Positions 12,784 to 20,713 of a stretch of DNA of 20,895 bases are shown here, one piece after another (position 1 is the first letter of the stretch; every line of letters starts with the position of its first letter). The translations under genes and the position numbers were made by a program. Source of the stretch: CAZLRH01 sp964562015 (GTDB taxonomy: Bacteria; Verrucomicrobiota; Verrucomicrobiia; Opitutales; JABDGR01); assembly GCA_964562015.1 (NCBI GenBank), contig CAZLRH010000040.1, positions 1 to 20,895 on the forward strand. Direction: 5' to 3'. Under the pieces are notes generated by a model, which searched no databases, was not told where the DNA came from, and worked only from the letters and a program-made list of their open reading frames with translations.

Positions 12784-13802
12784 CAGCGTTGGGCGGGGCC
12801 GTGGGACAGACTCAATTGCCAGGCGCGGGCCGCCGAAGATTCAGGAGGGGGAAGGGCGCGCGCGCGCGCCGCCGCCGCCGCTTGGGCCGCGGCCACATCA
12901 GCACGCGGAGGCTTTCCGGGCACGGTCAGTGCCTGCGCCGCCACCTGCGCCACCGTCCGGGTTTCCACGCTGCGGCCCCGGCCCAGCAGATGGTCGGTGT
13001 AAATGATTTCCTGATACTCACCTGCGTCCTTGCGCGCGGCCACGCAAAGGGCGGCGACAATATCCTCGCCCCGCGCTTGCGTGGGCGTGCGGTCCGGCAC
13101 CGGCAATCCGCTTTGCGCCAGGAAGGTTTTAACCTGTGGGTCTTCTCCCTCAGGGCCGCGCGCGCCGGAAAGGTACGCCCGCGCGGGCACGCCCAGCCCG
13201 TAGGCGGCGGCGGCCCGCACCCGCGGATCGGAATCTGTGCGCAGGGCCGTCAGCGCAAAATCAATCGGGTCGTTCAACCCCAGTTCACCTAGACCCTGGG
13301 CCGCCACCGCGCGGACAGTCGGGTCGGGGTCTTGCTCAAGGCCCCACAAAAACACTCCCGCGTCGCGCGTGTGTTCAAGCGGCCCTGCGCGCCCTGCCGC
13401 CGTCAGGCCCTCGGCCAGGCGCCGCCGCACCGCGGGATCCGGATCGGCAATGAGCGTGATGGCGTAAAAATCCAAATCCGGATGCGGATGAAACAGCAGC
13501 GCCGCGCCGGCGTCACCGCGCACGTCCGGCTCGGGCGAAAACGTGGCGTTCATCAGGACCTCCCACGCGGGATAGGAATCCGGCATTTTCAGCAACGCCT
13601 CCAACGCCGCCTGGCGCACCGCCGCATTTTTGGAATTGAGGTACGGGGCGATGCGATCCACCGCCGCGTCGCCGCCCGGAGCCGCCATCTGGCGCACGTC
13701 CGCCGGCGTCGTGGCGCAACCGGCCCAGCCCACGGCGAGCAGCAGCCACGCCAGCAACGGGAGCCGGACGGGATGGAACGGACGGATGGAAACCTTCGTC
13801 AT
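12783..13802 (-). CDS. HEAT-repeat lipoprotein-like protein
   Basis: A 339-residue exported protein. A basic N-terminus and hydrophobic LPLLAWLLLAVGWAGC end at Cys29, a near-lipobox (WAGC lacks the usual aliphatic residue at -3), so lipidation is likely but not certain. Helical HEAT-type repeats follow, with DPDPAVRRRLAEGL, DPDPTVRAVAAQGLGELG and DSDPRVRAAAAYGLG between about 40 and 230. The last 100 residues are Ala/Arg-rich with a variable linker. HEAT solenoids are binding scaffolds and the partner is unknown. The ATG at 13802 lies 21 nt after the rnhC stop; a TTG at 13817 is an alternative. Its stop overlaps the rnhB start. Why an envelope protein sits between two RNase H genes is not evident. 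Confidence 0.82.
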   Translation of the reverse strand: MTKVSIRPFHPVRLPLLAWLLLAVGWAGCATTPADVRQMAAPGGDAAVDRIAPYLNSKNAAVRQAALEALLKMPDSYPAWEVLMNATFSPEPDVRGDAGAALLFHPHPDLDFYAITLIADPDPAVRRRLAEGLTAAGRAGPLEHTRDAGVFLWGLEQDPDPTVRAVAAQGLGELGLNDPIDFALTALRTDSDPRVRAAAAYGLGVPARAYLSGARGPEGEDPQVKTFLAQSGLPVPDRTPTQARGEDIVAALCVAARKDAGEYQEIIYTDHLLGRGRSVETRTVAQVAAQALTVPGKPPRADVAAAQAAAAARARALPPPESSAARAWQLSLSHGPAQR

Positions 13803-13823
13803 GCGAGTCGCGCGCAAAAAACT

Positions 13824-14828
13824 TTACGCCGACGTGGATTTGGGCCGGCGCACCCATTCCTTTTTCTCCGGCACCGGCAGGCCGAGCGCCTCGAAGGCCG
13901 TGCGGAAATGCAGTTTGGCGTAGTCGCCGAGGGCGTCGGGCCCGAATTTCTCGACGAGGCGGGTCGCCTGCGCCTTGACGGCCGCGCTCGCGCCCTTGAG
14001 CAGTTTTTCCCCCGCGCGCTCGGACAACGCCTGCATCTGCCGCACAAATTCCGCGCGCGCGACAATCGACGCCGCCGCGACCACGGGGTCCGATTCGGCC
14101 TTGGTTCTCATGCGCAATTCAAAACCCGCCGGCACGTTGCGCAAATTTTTCTGCACCAGCGGATCTTCCGTGAACTGGTCCAGCAGGGCCCACGGCACCG
14201 GCTGGGCTTGCAGCGCCTCCTCGAGCGCGCGGGCGTGCATCCAAGCCAGCAGGCGGTTCAAACTGCGGAATTTTTGGTAAAGCTCGTTGTATTTCCGCAT
14301 GCCGACAAACATCGTCTTCACCGCGACGCCGCGGGTGCCGCGGATAATTTTATCGAGGCGCAAAATGGCGGAATCGGTCGTGATGTTCTTGCTGTCCTTG
14401 ACGCCTGCCGCCATCCATTCCTGCGCGATGCCCGCCGCCGGTGCGACCACGCAGGCCGACACCACCGGGCCGAACAAGTCGCCCTTGCCGCTCTCGTCGA
14501 GCCCGGCGTGCGGCTCGAACCAATCTGGGTGGTGCACCTCGTCATAACCGAGCAGCGGGTCTTTGGTGATTTCGTTTTCGAGCACGTAAGTGACGAAATC
14601 CTCGGTCTTTTTTCCGGCGATGACGCACTTGCCGGAGTTGTAGCCGACGACGTTCACATGGTCGCCCTTGAAGGCAAAACGCGCGTGGTCCACCTTGAAG
14701 AACGACCACATCCGGTGGTCGCACCAGGCCTTCAATTTGTCCATCTGCTCATCGGTGAGCTTGATGGTGTAGGACGTTCGTCCGGGTTTTTTCTCGTCGC
14801 TCTCGCCGCTCTTTGGTCTAGGAAACAT
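13824..14828 (-). CDS. rnhC: Ribonuclease HIII
   Basis: Type 2 RNase H that degrades RNA in RNA-DNA hybrids. The 334-residue product has the N-terminal TBP-like substrate-binding domain specific to RNase HIII (about 18-95) and the catalytic domain beginning AGLDESGKGDLFGPVVSACV, with Asp111 and Glu112 and the Ser-Gly-Lys that separates HIII from HII (AGR). VKDSKNI, VPWALLDQFTEDPLVQ, and ESDPVVAAASIVARAEF, with its later catalytic Asp, follow. The ATG at 14828 has AAAGG 6 nt upstream; an adjacent GTG (14831) is possible. That Shine-Dalgarno sequence overlaps the start codon of divergent mutY. It is first in the operon with the HEAT gene and rnhB. Confidence 0.95.
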   Translation of the reverse strand: MFPRPKSGESDEKKPGRTSYTIKLTDEQMDKLKAWCDHRMWSFFKVDHARFAFKGDHVNVVGYNSGKCVIAGKKTEDFVTYVLENEITKDPLLGYDEVHHPDWFEPHAGLDESGKGDLFGPVVSACVVAPAAGIAQEWMAAGVKDSKNITTDSAILRLDKIIRGTRGVAVKTMFVGMRKYNELYQKFRSLNRLLAWMHARALEEALQAQPVPWALLDQFTEDPLVQKNLRNVPAGFELRMRTKAESDPVVAAASIVARAEFVRQMQALSERAGEKLLKGASAAVKAQATRLVEKFGPDALGDYAKLHFRTAFEALGLPVPEKKEWVRRPKSTSA

Positions 14829-14839
14829 CACCAGCCTTT

Positions 14840-15934
14840 ATGCCGAAAGCCGCCCGAAAGACAACCACCCATCGTCGCCCGCCCCCGGCGGCGGGCGAGG
14901 CACGCCTGGCGCAGGCCGCCCCGGCGATGCGGGCGGCCTTGCGCGCATGGTATTTGGCGAACCAGCGGAAGCTGCCCTGGCGCGCGGCGCCGACTTTGTA
15001 CAAAACCGTGGTGTCGGAATTCATGCTGCAGCAGACGCAGGTGGCGACGGTGCTCCCCTATTTCGACCGTTGGCTGAAACAATTTCCGGATTTCGCCGCG
15101 TTGGCCGCGGCCGCCGAAGCCACCGTGCTGCGAGCCTGGGAAGGACTCGGCTACTATCGTCGCGCGCGGCTACTCCACGCCCTGGCCCGTGAACTGGTGA
15201 ATCTTTCCGCACTGCCCCACACGGTGGACCAATGGCTCACACTGCCGGGCGTCGGCCCGTACACGGCGGCGGCCATCACCAGCATTGCCTATGGCGCACC
15301 CGCGGCCGTCGTGGATGGCAACGTCGTGCGCGTGCTGGCGCGCTTGCTCGGCGATGCGACCGTATATCGCGACGGCTCCGCCGCGGTCGTGGCGCTTACT
15401 CCACCGGCGCAAACCCTCCTCGACCCCGCGTCTCCCGGCGACCATAACCAGGCGATCATGGAACTCGGTGCGACGGTCTGCACGCGCCGCGCCCCGTTGT
15501 GCACGATTTGTCCGTGGGTGACGTGGTGCATCGCCGCCGCCCGGGGTGACGCGGAAGCGCTGCCGAAACTCGCCGCCAAAAAAATGCAGCTAATAACCCT
15601 GCGCCGGCTATGGATTGAGCGCGACGGCGCTCTGCTTCTGCATCGGAAGGCGGCGGGCGCGCGCCGGTTGGCGGGCTTGTGTGAACTGCCCGACGCCGCG
15701 CTTTTGCCCTCGGCGAAAATTGAACCCAAGCCGCTCGCCGTCAAACGCCGCACCATCACCCACCATCATTTTACGGAAAACATTCATCGCGCCACGCTCT
15801 CGGAAAACGCCGTCGATCCGGCCTTGGATAAAACCTCCGGGTTCATCTGGGCCACCCCGCGCCAACGCGCCCGCCTTACCCTGTCCGGCCCACATCGGCG
15901 GTGGATCGAGGAATTGCAGGCCAGGTGTGAGTAA
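14840..15934 (+). CDS. mutY: A/G-specific adenine glycosylase MutY
   Basis: Removes adenine mispaired with 8-oxoguanine. The 364-residue product has the HhH-GPD order: KLPWR, VSEFMLQQTQV with catalytic Glu60, WEGLGYYRRAR, the helix-hairpin-helix LPGVGPYTAAAI (135-146), and VVDGNVVRVLARLL with catalytic Asp159. The [4Fe-4S] ligands Cys214, Cys221, Cys224 and Cys230 show the exact C-x6-C-x2-C-x5-C spacing. A C-terminal MutT-like 8-oxoG recognition domain follows (about 250-364). A basic, proline-rich N-terminal extension of about 25 residues precedes the core. It starts 11 nt from divergent rnhC, so its promoter must lie inside rnhC, and the spacing to the only AGGAA upstream (about 15 nt) is poor. 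It converges on the phosphofructokinase gene with a 6-nt gap. Confidence 0.96.
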   Translation: MPKAARKTTTHRRPPPAAGEARLAQAAPAMRAALRAWYLANQRKLPWRAAPTLYKTVVSEFMLQQTQVATVLPYFDRWLKQFPDFAALAAAAEATVLRAWEGLGYYRRARLLHALARELVNLSALPHTVDQWLTLPGVGPYTAAAITSIAYGAPAAVVDGNVVRVLARLLGDATVYRDGSAAVVALTPPAQTLLDPASPGDHNQAIMELGATVCTRRAPLCTICPWVTWCIAAARGDAEALPKLAAKKMQLITLRRLWIERDGALLLHRKAAGARRLAGLCELPDAALLPSAKIEPKPLAVKRRTITHHHFTENIHRATLSENAVDPALDKTSGFIWATPRQRARLTLSGPHRRWIEELQARCE

Positions 15935-15940
15935 CGAGAC

Positions 15941-17173
15941 CTAATGCCCGCCCACGCTCTGTTTTGCGCCGAGCGGCTGGCCGAGGTCTTTGAGCAGGGG
16001 CCCAAACCACGGCGTGGCGAGATCAAACGGTTTGCCGCCCTTGATGCGGTTGAACTCGATGGCCCGCAGCACGCCGCCGCGGTCCTCATCATGGCCGATG
16101 ACGCCCTGCCCGCCGGCCAGCGCGCAATCCACCGCGAGGTCGGTGCAGCTTTTGATGAGCGCCAAGTCCTCCGCGTTCGCCGCCGAGGCCCGCGCGAAAT
16201 ACCCGCTTTTTTGGACGAGGGTTTTTTCCGCGCCGAGCATGGCGGCAAATTGTTTCGCGAACCACGCGCCGGGATTCACAGCGTCGAGCTTCACATGTCC
16301 GAAGGCATCCTTCGGCACCTTTTCACCCTTCGATTCCATTTCCTTCACGATGCTTTCCACGCCCGCGCCCTCGGAAATGAAGAGGTTCACGCAGTCCCAT
16401 TTATCCATCACGGCCCGCAGCCGGGCGGCCTCGGCGGCGATGTCGACTTGCATTTCCGGAATGAAAACCCCGTGCACTTCGTAGCGCTCGCGGGCGAGGC
16501 CCAACTCCGGCGCAAACGGTTTCTTCGCCAGCCGCTCGTGGTAGGCGCGCGCGGTCGCCGCGGTGAGCCAGCCGCAATTGCGGCCCATCACTTCGTGCAC
16601 GATGAGCATGCGCGGGTTGGCCCCGCTTTCCGCCACCACGTGCTCGAAAAAGAGCGCGCCGTTTTCCGCCGCCGTTACCGCCCCGAGACTCTGGCGAATC
16701 GGGTACACGTCGTTGTCAATCGTCTTGGGCAGGCCTATGACGGTGAGCCCATATCCACCCTGGCCGAGAAACGCCGCCAACTCGGCGGCGGCCGTATTCG
16801 TATCGTCCCCGCCGATGGTGTGCAAAACGTCCACGCCGTCCTTGATCAACTGGTCCGCCGCGACTTTTTGCGGATCCTGCCCTTCCTTCACGAGGCCGCG
16901 CTTGAGGCAGTCTTTGACATTAGTAAGCTTGACGCGGCTGTTGCCAATCGGACTGCCACCGTAGAGATGCAGCAAGTTCGCCTTGGCCCGCGCGGCGGGC
17001 GTCACCGGCAGGCTAAGGCCCTGGAGCAGGCCCATGTAACCGTTGACGTAGCAGATGATTTCCACTCCCGGGGCGACCTGGCTGTAACGCTCGATCAACC
17101 CGCCAATGGCCGACGATAGGCACGGCGCCAAGCCGCCCGCCGTCAGGATTCCAACTTTTTTCGGTTGCTTCAT
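15941..17173 (-). CDS. pfp: Pyrophosphate-dependent 6-phosphofructokinase
   Basis: Interconverts fructose 6-phosphate and fructose 1,6-bisphosphate. The 410-residue product has the PFK fold: VGILTAGGLAPCLSSAIGGL, YGGSPIGNSRVKL, IGGDDTNTAA (GGDD 121-124), LPKTIDNDVYP (149-157), VHEVMGRNCGWL and FISEGAG. The second Asp of GGDD (Asp124) and the Lys of PKTIDND (Lys150) are the positions that separate PPi-dependent from ATP-dependent enzymes (Gly and Gly in the latter), so PPi is the predicted phosphoryl donor and the reaction is reversible. No Shine-Dalgarno sequence is visible before the ATG. It is divergent from the antiporter gene across 237 bp that carry two REP-like hairpins. Confidence 0.93.
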   Translation of the reverse strand: MKQPKKVGILTAGGLAPCLSSAIGGLIERYSQVAPGVEIICYVNGYMGLLQGLSLPVTPAARAKANLLHLYGGSPIGNSRVKLTNVKDCLKRGLVKEGQDPQKVAADQLIKDGVDVLHTIGGDDTNTAAAELAAFLGQGGYGLTVIGLPKTIDNDVYPIRQSLGAVTAAENGALFFEHVVAESGANPRMLIVHEVMGRNCGWLTAATARAYHERLAKKPFAPELGLARERYEVHGVFIPEMQVDIAAEAARLRAVMDKWDCVNLFISEGAGVESIVKEMESKGEKVPKDAFGHVKLDAVNPGAWFAKQFAAMLGAEKTLVQKSGYFARASAANAEDLALIKSCTDLAVDCALAGGQGVIGHDEDRGGVLRAIEFNRIKGGKPFDLATPWFGPLLKDLGQPLGAKQSVGGH

Positions 17174-17251
17174 GGATATGCAGGGAAAGCCAAACCCAGG
17201 AGGTTGCCGGGTGACAATCTAAAAGCAAGTGCCGCGCCACCGGGCCGCGTT

Positions 17252-17277
17252 AACGCACACGGAGTGTGCGTTCCACC
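17252..17277 (-). repeat. REP-like hairpin, GTGG head
   Basis: Read on the minus strand: GGTGG head, stem AACGCACAC, loop TCC, stem GTGTGCGTT; perfect 9-bp stem. It has the head-plus-palindrome form of the 5788 and 5917 elements but a different sequence family. It lies in the pfp-antiporter intergenic region. Confidence 0.6.
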
Positions 17278-17367
17278 TTTCGCCTCATTTGCAGGTTCGC
17301 TTTTTCGGCCTTCCTGGCGTTATAAAAGCCGCCGATGCCGTGGAACGGGCGCCGCCCGCAAGTCCTC

Positions 17368-17394
17368 AACGCGCACCGAGTGCACAGCACCACC
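17368..17394 (-). repeat. Degenerate copy of the GTGG-headed hairpin
   Basis: Read on the minus strand it again begins GGTGG and folds as GTGCAC-TCG-GTGCGC with one wobble pair, in the same orientation as the copy 90 bp away. About two thirds of positions align after a one-base gap. Between the two, TATAAA at 17321-17326 is a possible -10 for the antiporter gene without a good -35. Confidence 0.4.
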
Positions 17395-17410
17395 GCCCTC
17401 ACCTCCCTCC

Positions 17411-18982
17411 ATGCGTTTTGCGGAAATCCTGCTCTTGTTGCAAATCGTGGTGGTCGTGCTGGTCGCCAGTTCCGGCAAACTCCGCATCCCCTACCCCATC
17501 CTGCTCGTGCTGGGCGGCCTGCTGTTAAGTTTCGTGCCCGGCCTGCCGCGCCTCCAGCTCAATCCCGACGTCGTCTTCCTCCTGTTTCTGCCGCCGATTC
17601 TGCATTACTCGGCGATGGCGACCGAATGGCGCGAATTCCGCCGGTACTTCAGCGCCATCGCCGTGCTGGCGGTAGTGCTGGTGGTTTTCACCAGCGGCGT
17701 GGTCGCGGTGGTCGCGTATTACTGGCTGGGGTTGCCGTGGGAAATCGGCCTCATTCTCGGCGCGATTGTGTCGCCGCCCGATGCCATCGCCGCCACGGCG
17801 GTCATGCGCACCATGCGGGTTCCGCGCGCGCTGAGCACGATCGTCGAGGGCGAAAGTTTGATCAACGACGCCGCGGCACTCGTCCTCTACCAATTCGCCA
17901 TCACCGGCCTGTTAAAGGACAGTTTCACGCTCGCCGGCTCGGGCGTGGCCTTTTTTCTCGTCGGCGGGGGCGGGCTGCTTCTGGGGTTGGCGTTGGGGTG
18001 GATTAGCACCCAGGCGCGGCGGTTGCTCAGCGGTTCGCCGGCGGCCCTCATGGTGGTCATCATGACACCCTTTTTTGTTTACACCACGGCGGATGTGCTC
18101 GGGGTCTCCGGTGTGCTGGCGACCGTCGCGAGCGGCTTATACATCGCCCAGGCGGGCATCGCTTACATCGCGCCCGCGCTGCGCATGCAAGCCCGCGCCA
18201 TCTGGGAGGCCGTCGTTTTTCTTATCAACGGGCTCGCGTTCATTCTCATCGGCCTCCAACTGCCGCACGTGTCGGAAGGACTGACCGTGACTGTCGGCGA
18301 AGGCCACCTGGCGTTGCAAGCCGGCGTCATTTGCCTCGCCGTCATGGCCGCGCGCTTTCTTTTCATCCTCCCCGGATACGGCCTCCTGCGGTTATGGAGC
18401 CACCGGCATCCGCTGGCGCACCCGCGCACCGTAGGCTGGCGGGGCTCCGTGTTTGTCTCGTGGACAGGGATGCGCGGCATCGTCTCCCTCGCCGCCGCGC
18501 TGGCCGTGCCCCTGACCCTCAATTCCGGCAAGCCCTTCCCCTATCGGCAGGAAATTCTTTTTGTCAGCTTCAGCGTCGTGGTGGTCACGCTCGTGGTGCA
18601 GGGGCTCACCCTGCCCGGACTCATCCGCCTGTTAAAACTCAAGGCGACCGACGACGACAGCCACGAGGAAACCCAGGCGCTGCTGGCCATGACCGACACG
18701 GCGCTCAAGGAACTCGAACTCGTGCGCCAAGTCGAAACCATCCCGCCGCATTTCGAGACTTTCTTGCGCCAGCGTTACCTCGAACTCCAGGAAAGCGCCC
18801 GCCGCGACGCCGGCGAGGGCGCGACCGAAATGATGGCTTATGCCGACCGCGTGCGCATCCTGCGCCGGTTGCTGGCCGCCGAACGCCGCCAACTCATGCA
18901 CCTGCGCCAAACCGGCGAAATCGGCGACGAACTTTTCATGCGCCTCCTCTCCCGCCTCGATCACCGAGAGCTGATATTGTAA
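17411..18982 (+). CDS. CPA1-family Na+/H+ antiporter (NhaP-like)
   Basis: Inner-membrane cation/proton exchanger. The 523-residue product has about twelve membrane segments (first: ILLLLQIVVVVLVASSGKL; last: SFSVVVVTLVVQGLTL) and the CPA1 signatures SPPDAIAATAV, EGESLINDAAALVLYQFA (conserved Asp of the transport site) and SWTGMRGIVSLAAALAVP. A soluble C-terminal part of about 120 residues contains the typical YADRVRILRRLLAAERRQLM helix and TGEIGDELFMRLLSRLDHRE. Ion preference cannot be read from the sequence. The ATG at 17411 starts directly at the first membrane segment; the frame is open upstream to 17165, but that part has no coding character. It has no Shine-Dalgarno sequence beyond a pyrimidine-rich leader. 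It converges on the phosphatase gene with a 29-nt gap. Confidence 0.93.
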   Translation: MRFAEILLLLQIVVVVLVASSGKLRIPYPILLVLGGLLLSFVPGLPRLQLNPDVVFLLFLPPILHYSAMATEWREFRRYFSAIAVLAVVLVVFTSGVVAVVAYYWLGLPWEIGLILGAIVSPPDAIAATAVMRTMRVPRALSTIVEGESLINDAAALVLYQFAITGLLKDSFTLAGSGVAFFLVGGGGLLLGLALGWISTQARRLLSGSPAALMVVIMTPFFVYTTADVLGVSGVLATVASGLYIAQAGIAYIAPALRMQARAIWEAVVFLINGLAFILIGLQLPHVSEGLTVTVGEGHLALQAGVICLAVMAARFLFILPGYGLLRLWSHRHPLAHPRTVGWRGSVFVSWTGMRGIVSLAAALAVPLTLNSGKPFPYRQEILFVSFSVVVVTLVVQGLTLPGLIRLLKLKATDDDSHEETQALLAMTDTALKELELVRQVETIPPHFETFLRQRYLELQESARRDAGEGATEMMAYADRVRILRRLLAAERRQLMHLRQTGEIGDELFMRLLSRLDHRELIL

Positions 18983-19011
18983 AGCAGCGGTGGCCAAGTG
19001 CGCGTCGCGTC

Positions 19012-20454
19012 CTACGTATGCAACATCGTCACAAGCGTGATGTCGTCGTAGGGAGAGCTGTTGCCGGCAAAGCTTTCGACGTTGGCGAGGATGCCTTGGT
19101 TCATTTCCTGCGGGGTGTGGCGGCGGAGATACTTGATCGACTCGGAGAGGCGGCCGGAGGTGAATTCCGCGCCCTCGGCGTTCAGCGCCTCGGTCACGCC
19201 GTCGGTGTAGAGCAAAAACACGTCGCCTTTGACAAAGGGTACGCTGCGGTCGGAAATCACGACGTCGAAAATCTCCGGCGGCACCATGCCGATGGCCATG
19301 CCGTCGGAGCCAATGGTCGCCACATCCAGATGCTTCGTGGCCGCGTCCTCATGCATCACCAGCGGCAGTTCGTGGCCGGCGCGCGCGATGGTGATCTCGT
19401 TTTTGTCCGTGTCCACAATCGCATAGATGATGGTAATGAACATTTTTTCCGGGATTTCCGCCGCCATCTCGCGGTTGATGCAGCGCAAAACCTCCGCCGG
19501 GGAATCATGCATCCGCGCAAAATGCCGCAGGTTCGTCTGGCAAATCGCCATGAGCAGCGACGCCGAGATGCCCTTGCCGGAAACGTCGGCGATGGCCACG
19601 CCGACGCGCGCGCCTTCCAGCGGAAAAATGTCGTACAAGTCACCGCCGACTTTTTGCGCCGGACGGTACAAGGCATCCATCACGAGGGCGGCGTTGGTCG
19701 GAAACGAGCGGGGCAGCAGCAGGCCCTGCACGCTGCTCGCCACCGCGAGGTCGAAATCCAATTTCGATTTCTCGATCTGCATGCGCAGCAATTCGACATT
19801 GTGCAGCGCCAGCGCCGCCTGCTCCGCCAGCGATTGCACGAGCGAATAATCGGACTCGTTGAAAGCCTGCTCGTCGGTCGGGTTGGCCACGGCCAGCACC
19901 CCGAGCACGTTCTTGCGAAACATAATGGGCACGACGATGAGCGAACGCGGGATGAGCGCCGGGTCGGCGTGCACCACGACGCGCGGGTCGCGCTGGGCGT
20001 CGGGGATGAGGACGGGCTTGGCGCTCTTGGCCACGCCGCCAATGAGGCCCTCGCCCATCGTGTAGCGCTCGGCGGTCAGGACTTGTTCAAAAAACTTCGC
20101 CCGGGTGGACGCCGGATCCGCGGTGCCTTCCCCGGGCAACAGCCGTTGCGGCGGAAACAAGCCCTCGACGGCCACGCCCTGCAAATCGTCCTCCTTCGTG
20201 CGCTCATAGGCGCAGGCGCTTTCCGCCCCGGTGCTGCGCACGGCGGCGTGCACGATGCGCTGGAACAATTCCCGCCGGCCCACGCCCTCACCCACGGCCT
20301 CGACCATGTTGTGCATGAATTCGACGACCATCTGCTTCTCCTGCTGGAGGTGCTGGACCTCCTCGTCGAATTGCACGGCCTCCCGCCGCGCCGAAAGATA
20401 AATCAGCCAGCCGAGAAATCCGCCCACACCGATGCCTGCGAAAAACCAGAACAT
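19012..20454 (-). CDS. Membrane-anchored GAF-SpoIIE (RsbU-type) PP2C phosphatase
   Basis: A 480-residue signalling phosphatase. One N-terminal membrane helix (FWFFAGIGVGGFLGWLIYLS, 2-21) and a coiled coil (about 28-50) lead to a GAF sensor domain (about 58-222; LIGGVAKSAKPVLIPDAQRD, VVPIMFRKNVLGVLAVAN), a short linker helix and a SpoIIE catalytic domain. The metal-binding motifs are present: GGDLYD (270-275), DVSGKG (290-295), YTDGVTEA and the C-terminal DDITLV (470-475). Relatives dephosphorylate STAS-domain anti-sigma antagonists, but no STAS, kinase or sigma gene is in the window, so the target is unknown. The ATG at 20454 was chosen because the membrane helix begins there; it lacks a Shine-Dalgarno sequence, and the upstream extension is low-complexity. 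Confidence 0.92.
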   Translation of the reverse strand: MFWFFAGIGVGGFLGWLIYLSARREAVQFDEEVQHLQQEKQMVVEFMHNMVEAVGEGVGRRELFQRIVHAAVRSTGAESACAYERTKEDDLQGVAVEGLFPPQRLLPGEGTADPASTRAKFFEQVLTAERYTMGEGLIGGVAKSAKPVLIPDAQRDPRVVVHADPALIPRSLIVVPIMFRKNVLGVLAVANPTDEQAFNESDYSLVQSLAEQAALALHNVELLRMQIEKSKLDFDLAVASSVQGLLLPRSFPTNAALVMDALYRPAQKVGGDLYDIFPLEGARVGVAIADVSGKGISASLLMAICQTNLRHFARMHDSPAEVLRCINREMAAEIPEKMFITIIYAIVDTDKNEITIARAGHELPLVMHEDAATKHLDVATIGSDGMAIGMVPPEIFDVVISDRSVPFVKGDVFLLYTDGVTEALNAEGAEFTSGRLSESIKYLRRHTPQEMNQGILANVESFAGNSSPYDDITLVTMLHT

Positions 20455-20537
20455 GTGTGATGGGAGGGTCGGGTTAAGCCGGGGCGCGGGCACCGGCCAT
20501 GCGCCGGTGGGTAAAACTTGGCTCCCGCCCCCGCCTT

Positions 20538-20565
20538 GTCCACCTTTTTCCCCAGTGGGGTGGAC
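20538..20565. other. Intergenic region 20455-20713 with a hairpin and 14-bp repeat
   Basis: No gene is seen in this 259-bp gap between two minus-strand genes. It holds GTCCACC (20538-20544) complementary to GGTGGAC (20559-20565), a 14-bp direct repeat beginning TTCCGGCCC (20644-20657 and 20658-20671), and CCTTCG/CGAAGG (20665-20689), which could help end transcription of the gene at 20714. No convincing promoter for the phosphatase was found. Confidence 0.35.
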
Positions 20566-20713
20566 TAGCCGCCGCCCAACCCTTGTATTCCCCATGCCCC
20601 AAAAGCGACTTCTTATCCGTAACAGCAATTCCAGCCCACCTTCTTCCGGCCCTCCTTTTCCGGCCCTTCGGTGGCAACCCAGTCGAAGGAGGAATTTATT
20701 TTGATAGGGGAGC

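Noticed and set aside
13332..15077. Plus-strand open frame of 581 codons
   Set aside because: Antisense to the HEAT gene and rnhC and out of frame with mutY; composition is that of a shadow frame.
17165..17410. Upstream extension of the antiporter frame
   Set aside because: It crosses REP-like hairpins and is Arg/Pro-rich; the membrane protein begins naturally at the ATG at 17411.
18331..20460. Plus-strand open frame of 709 codons
   Set aside because: It runs through the antiporter gene in the wrong frame and then antisense to the phosphatase; the product is Arg/His-rich without any domain.
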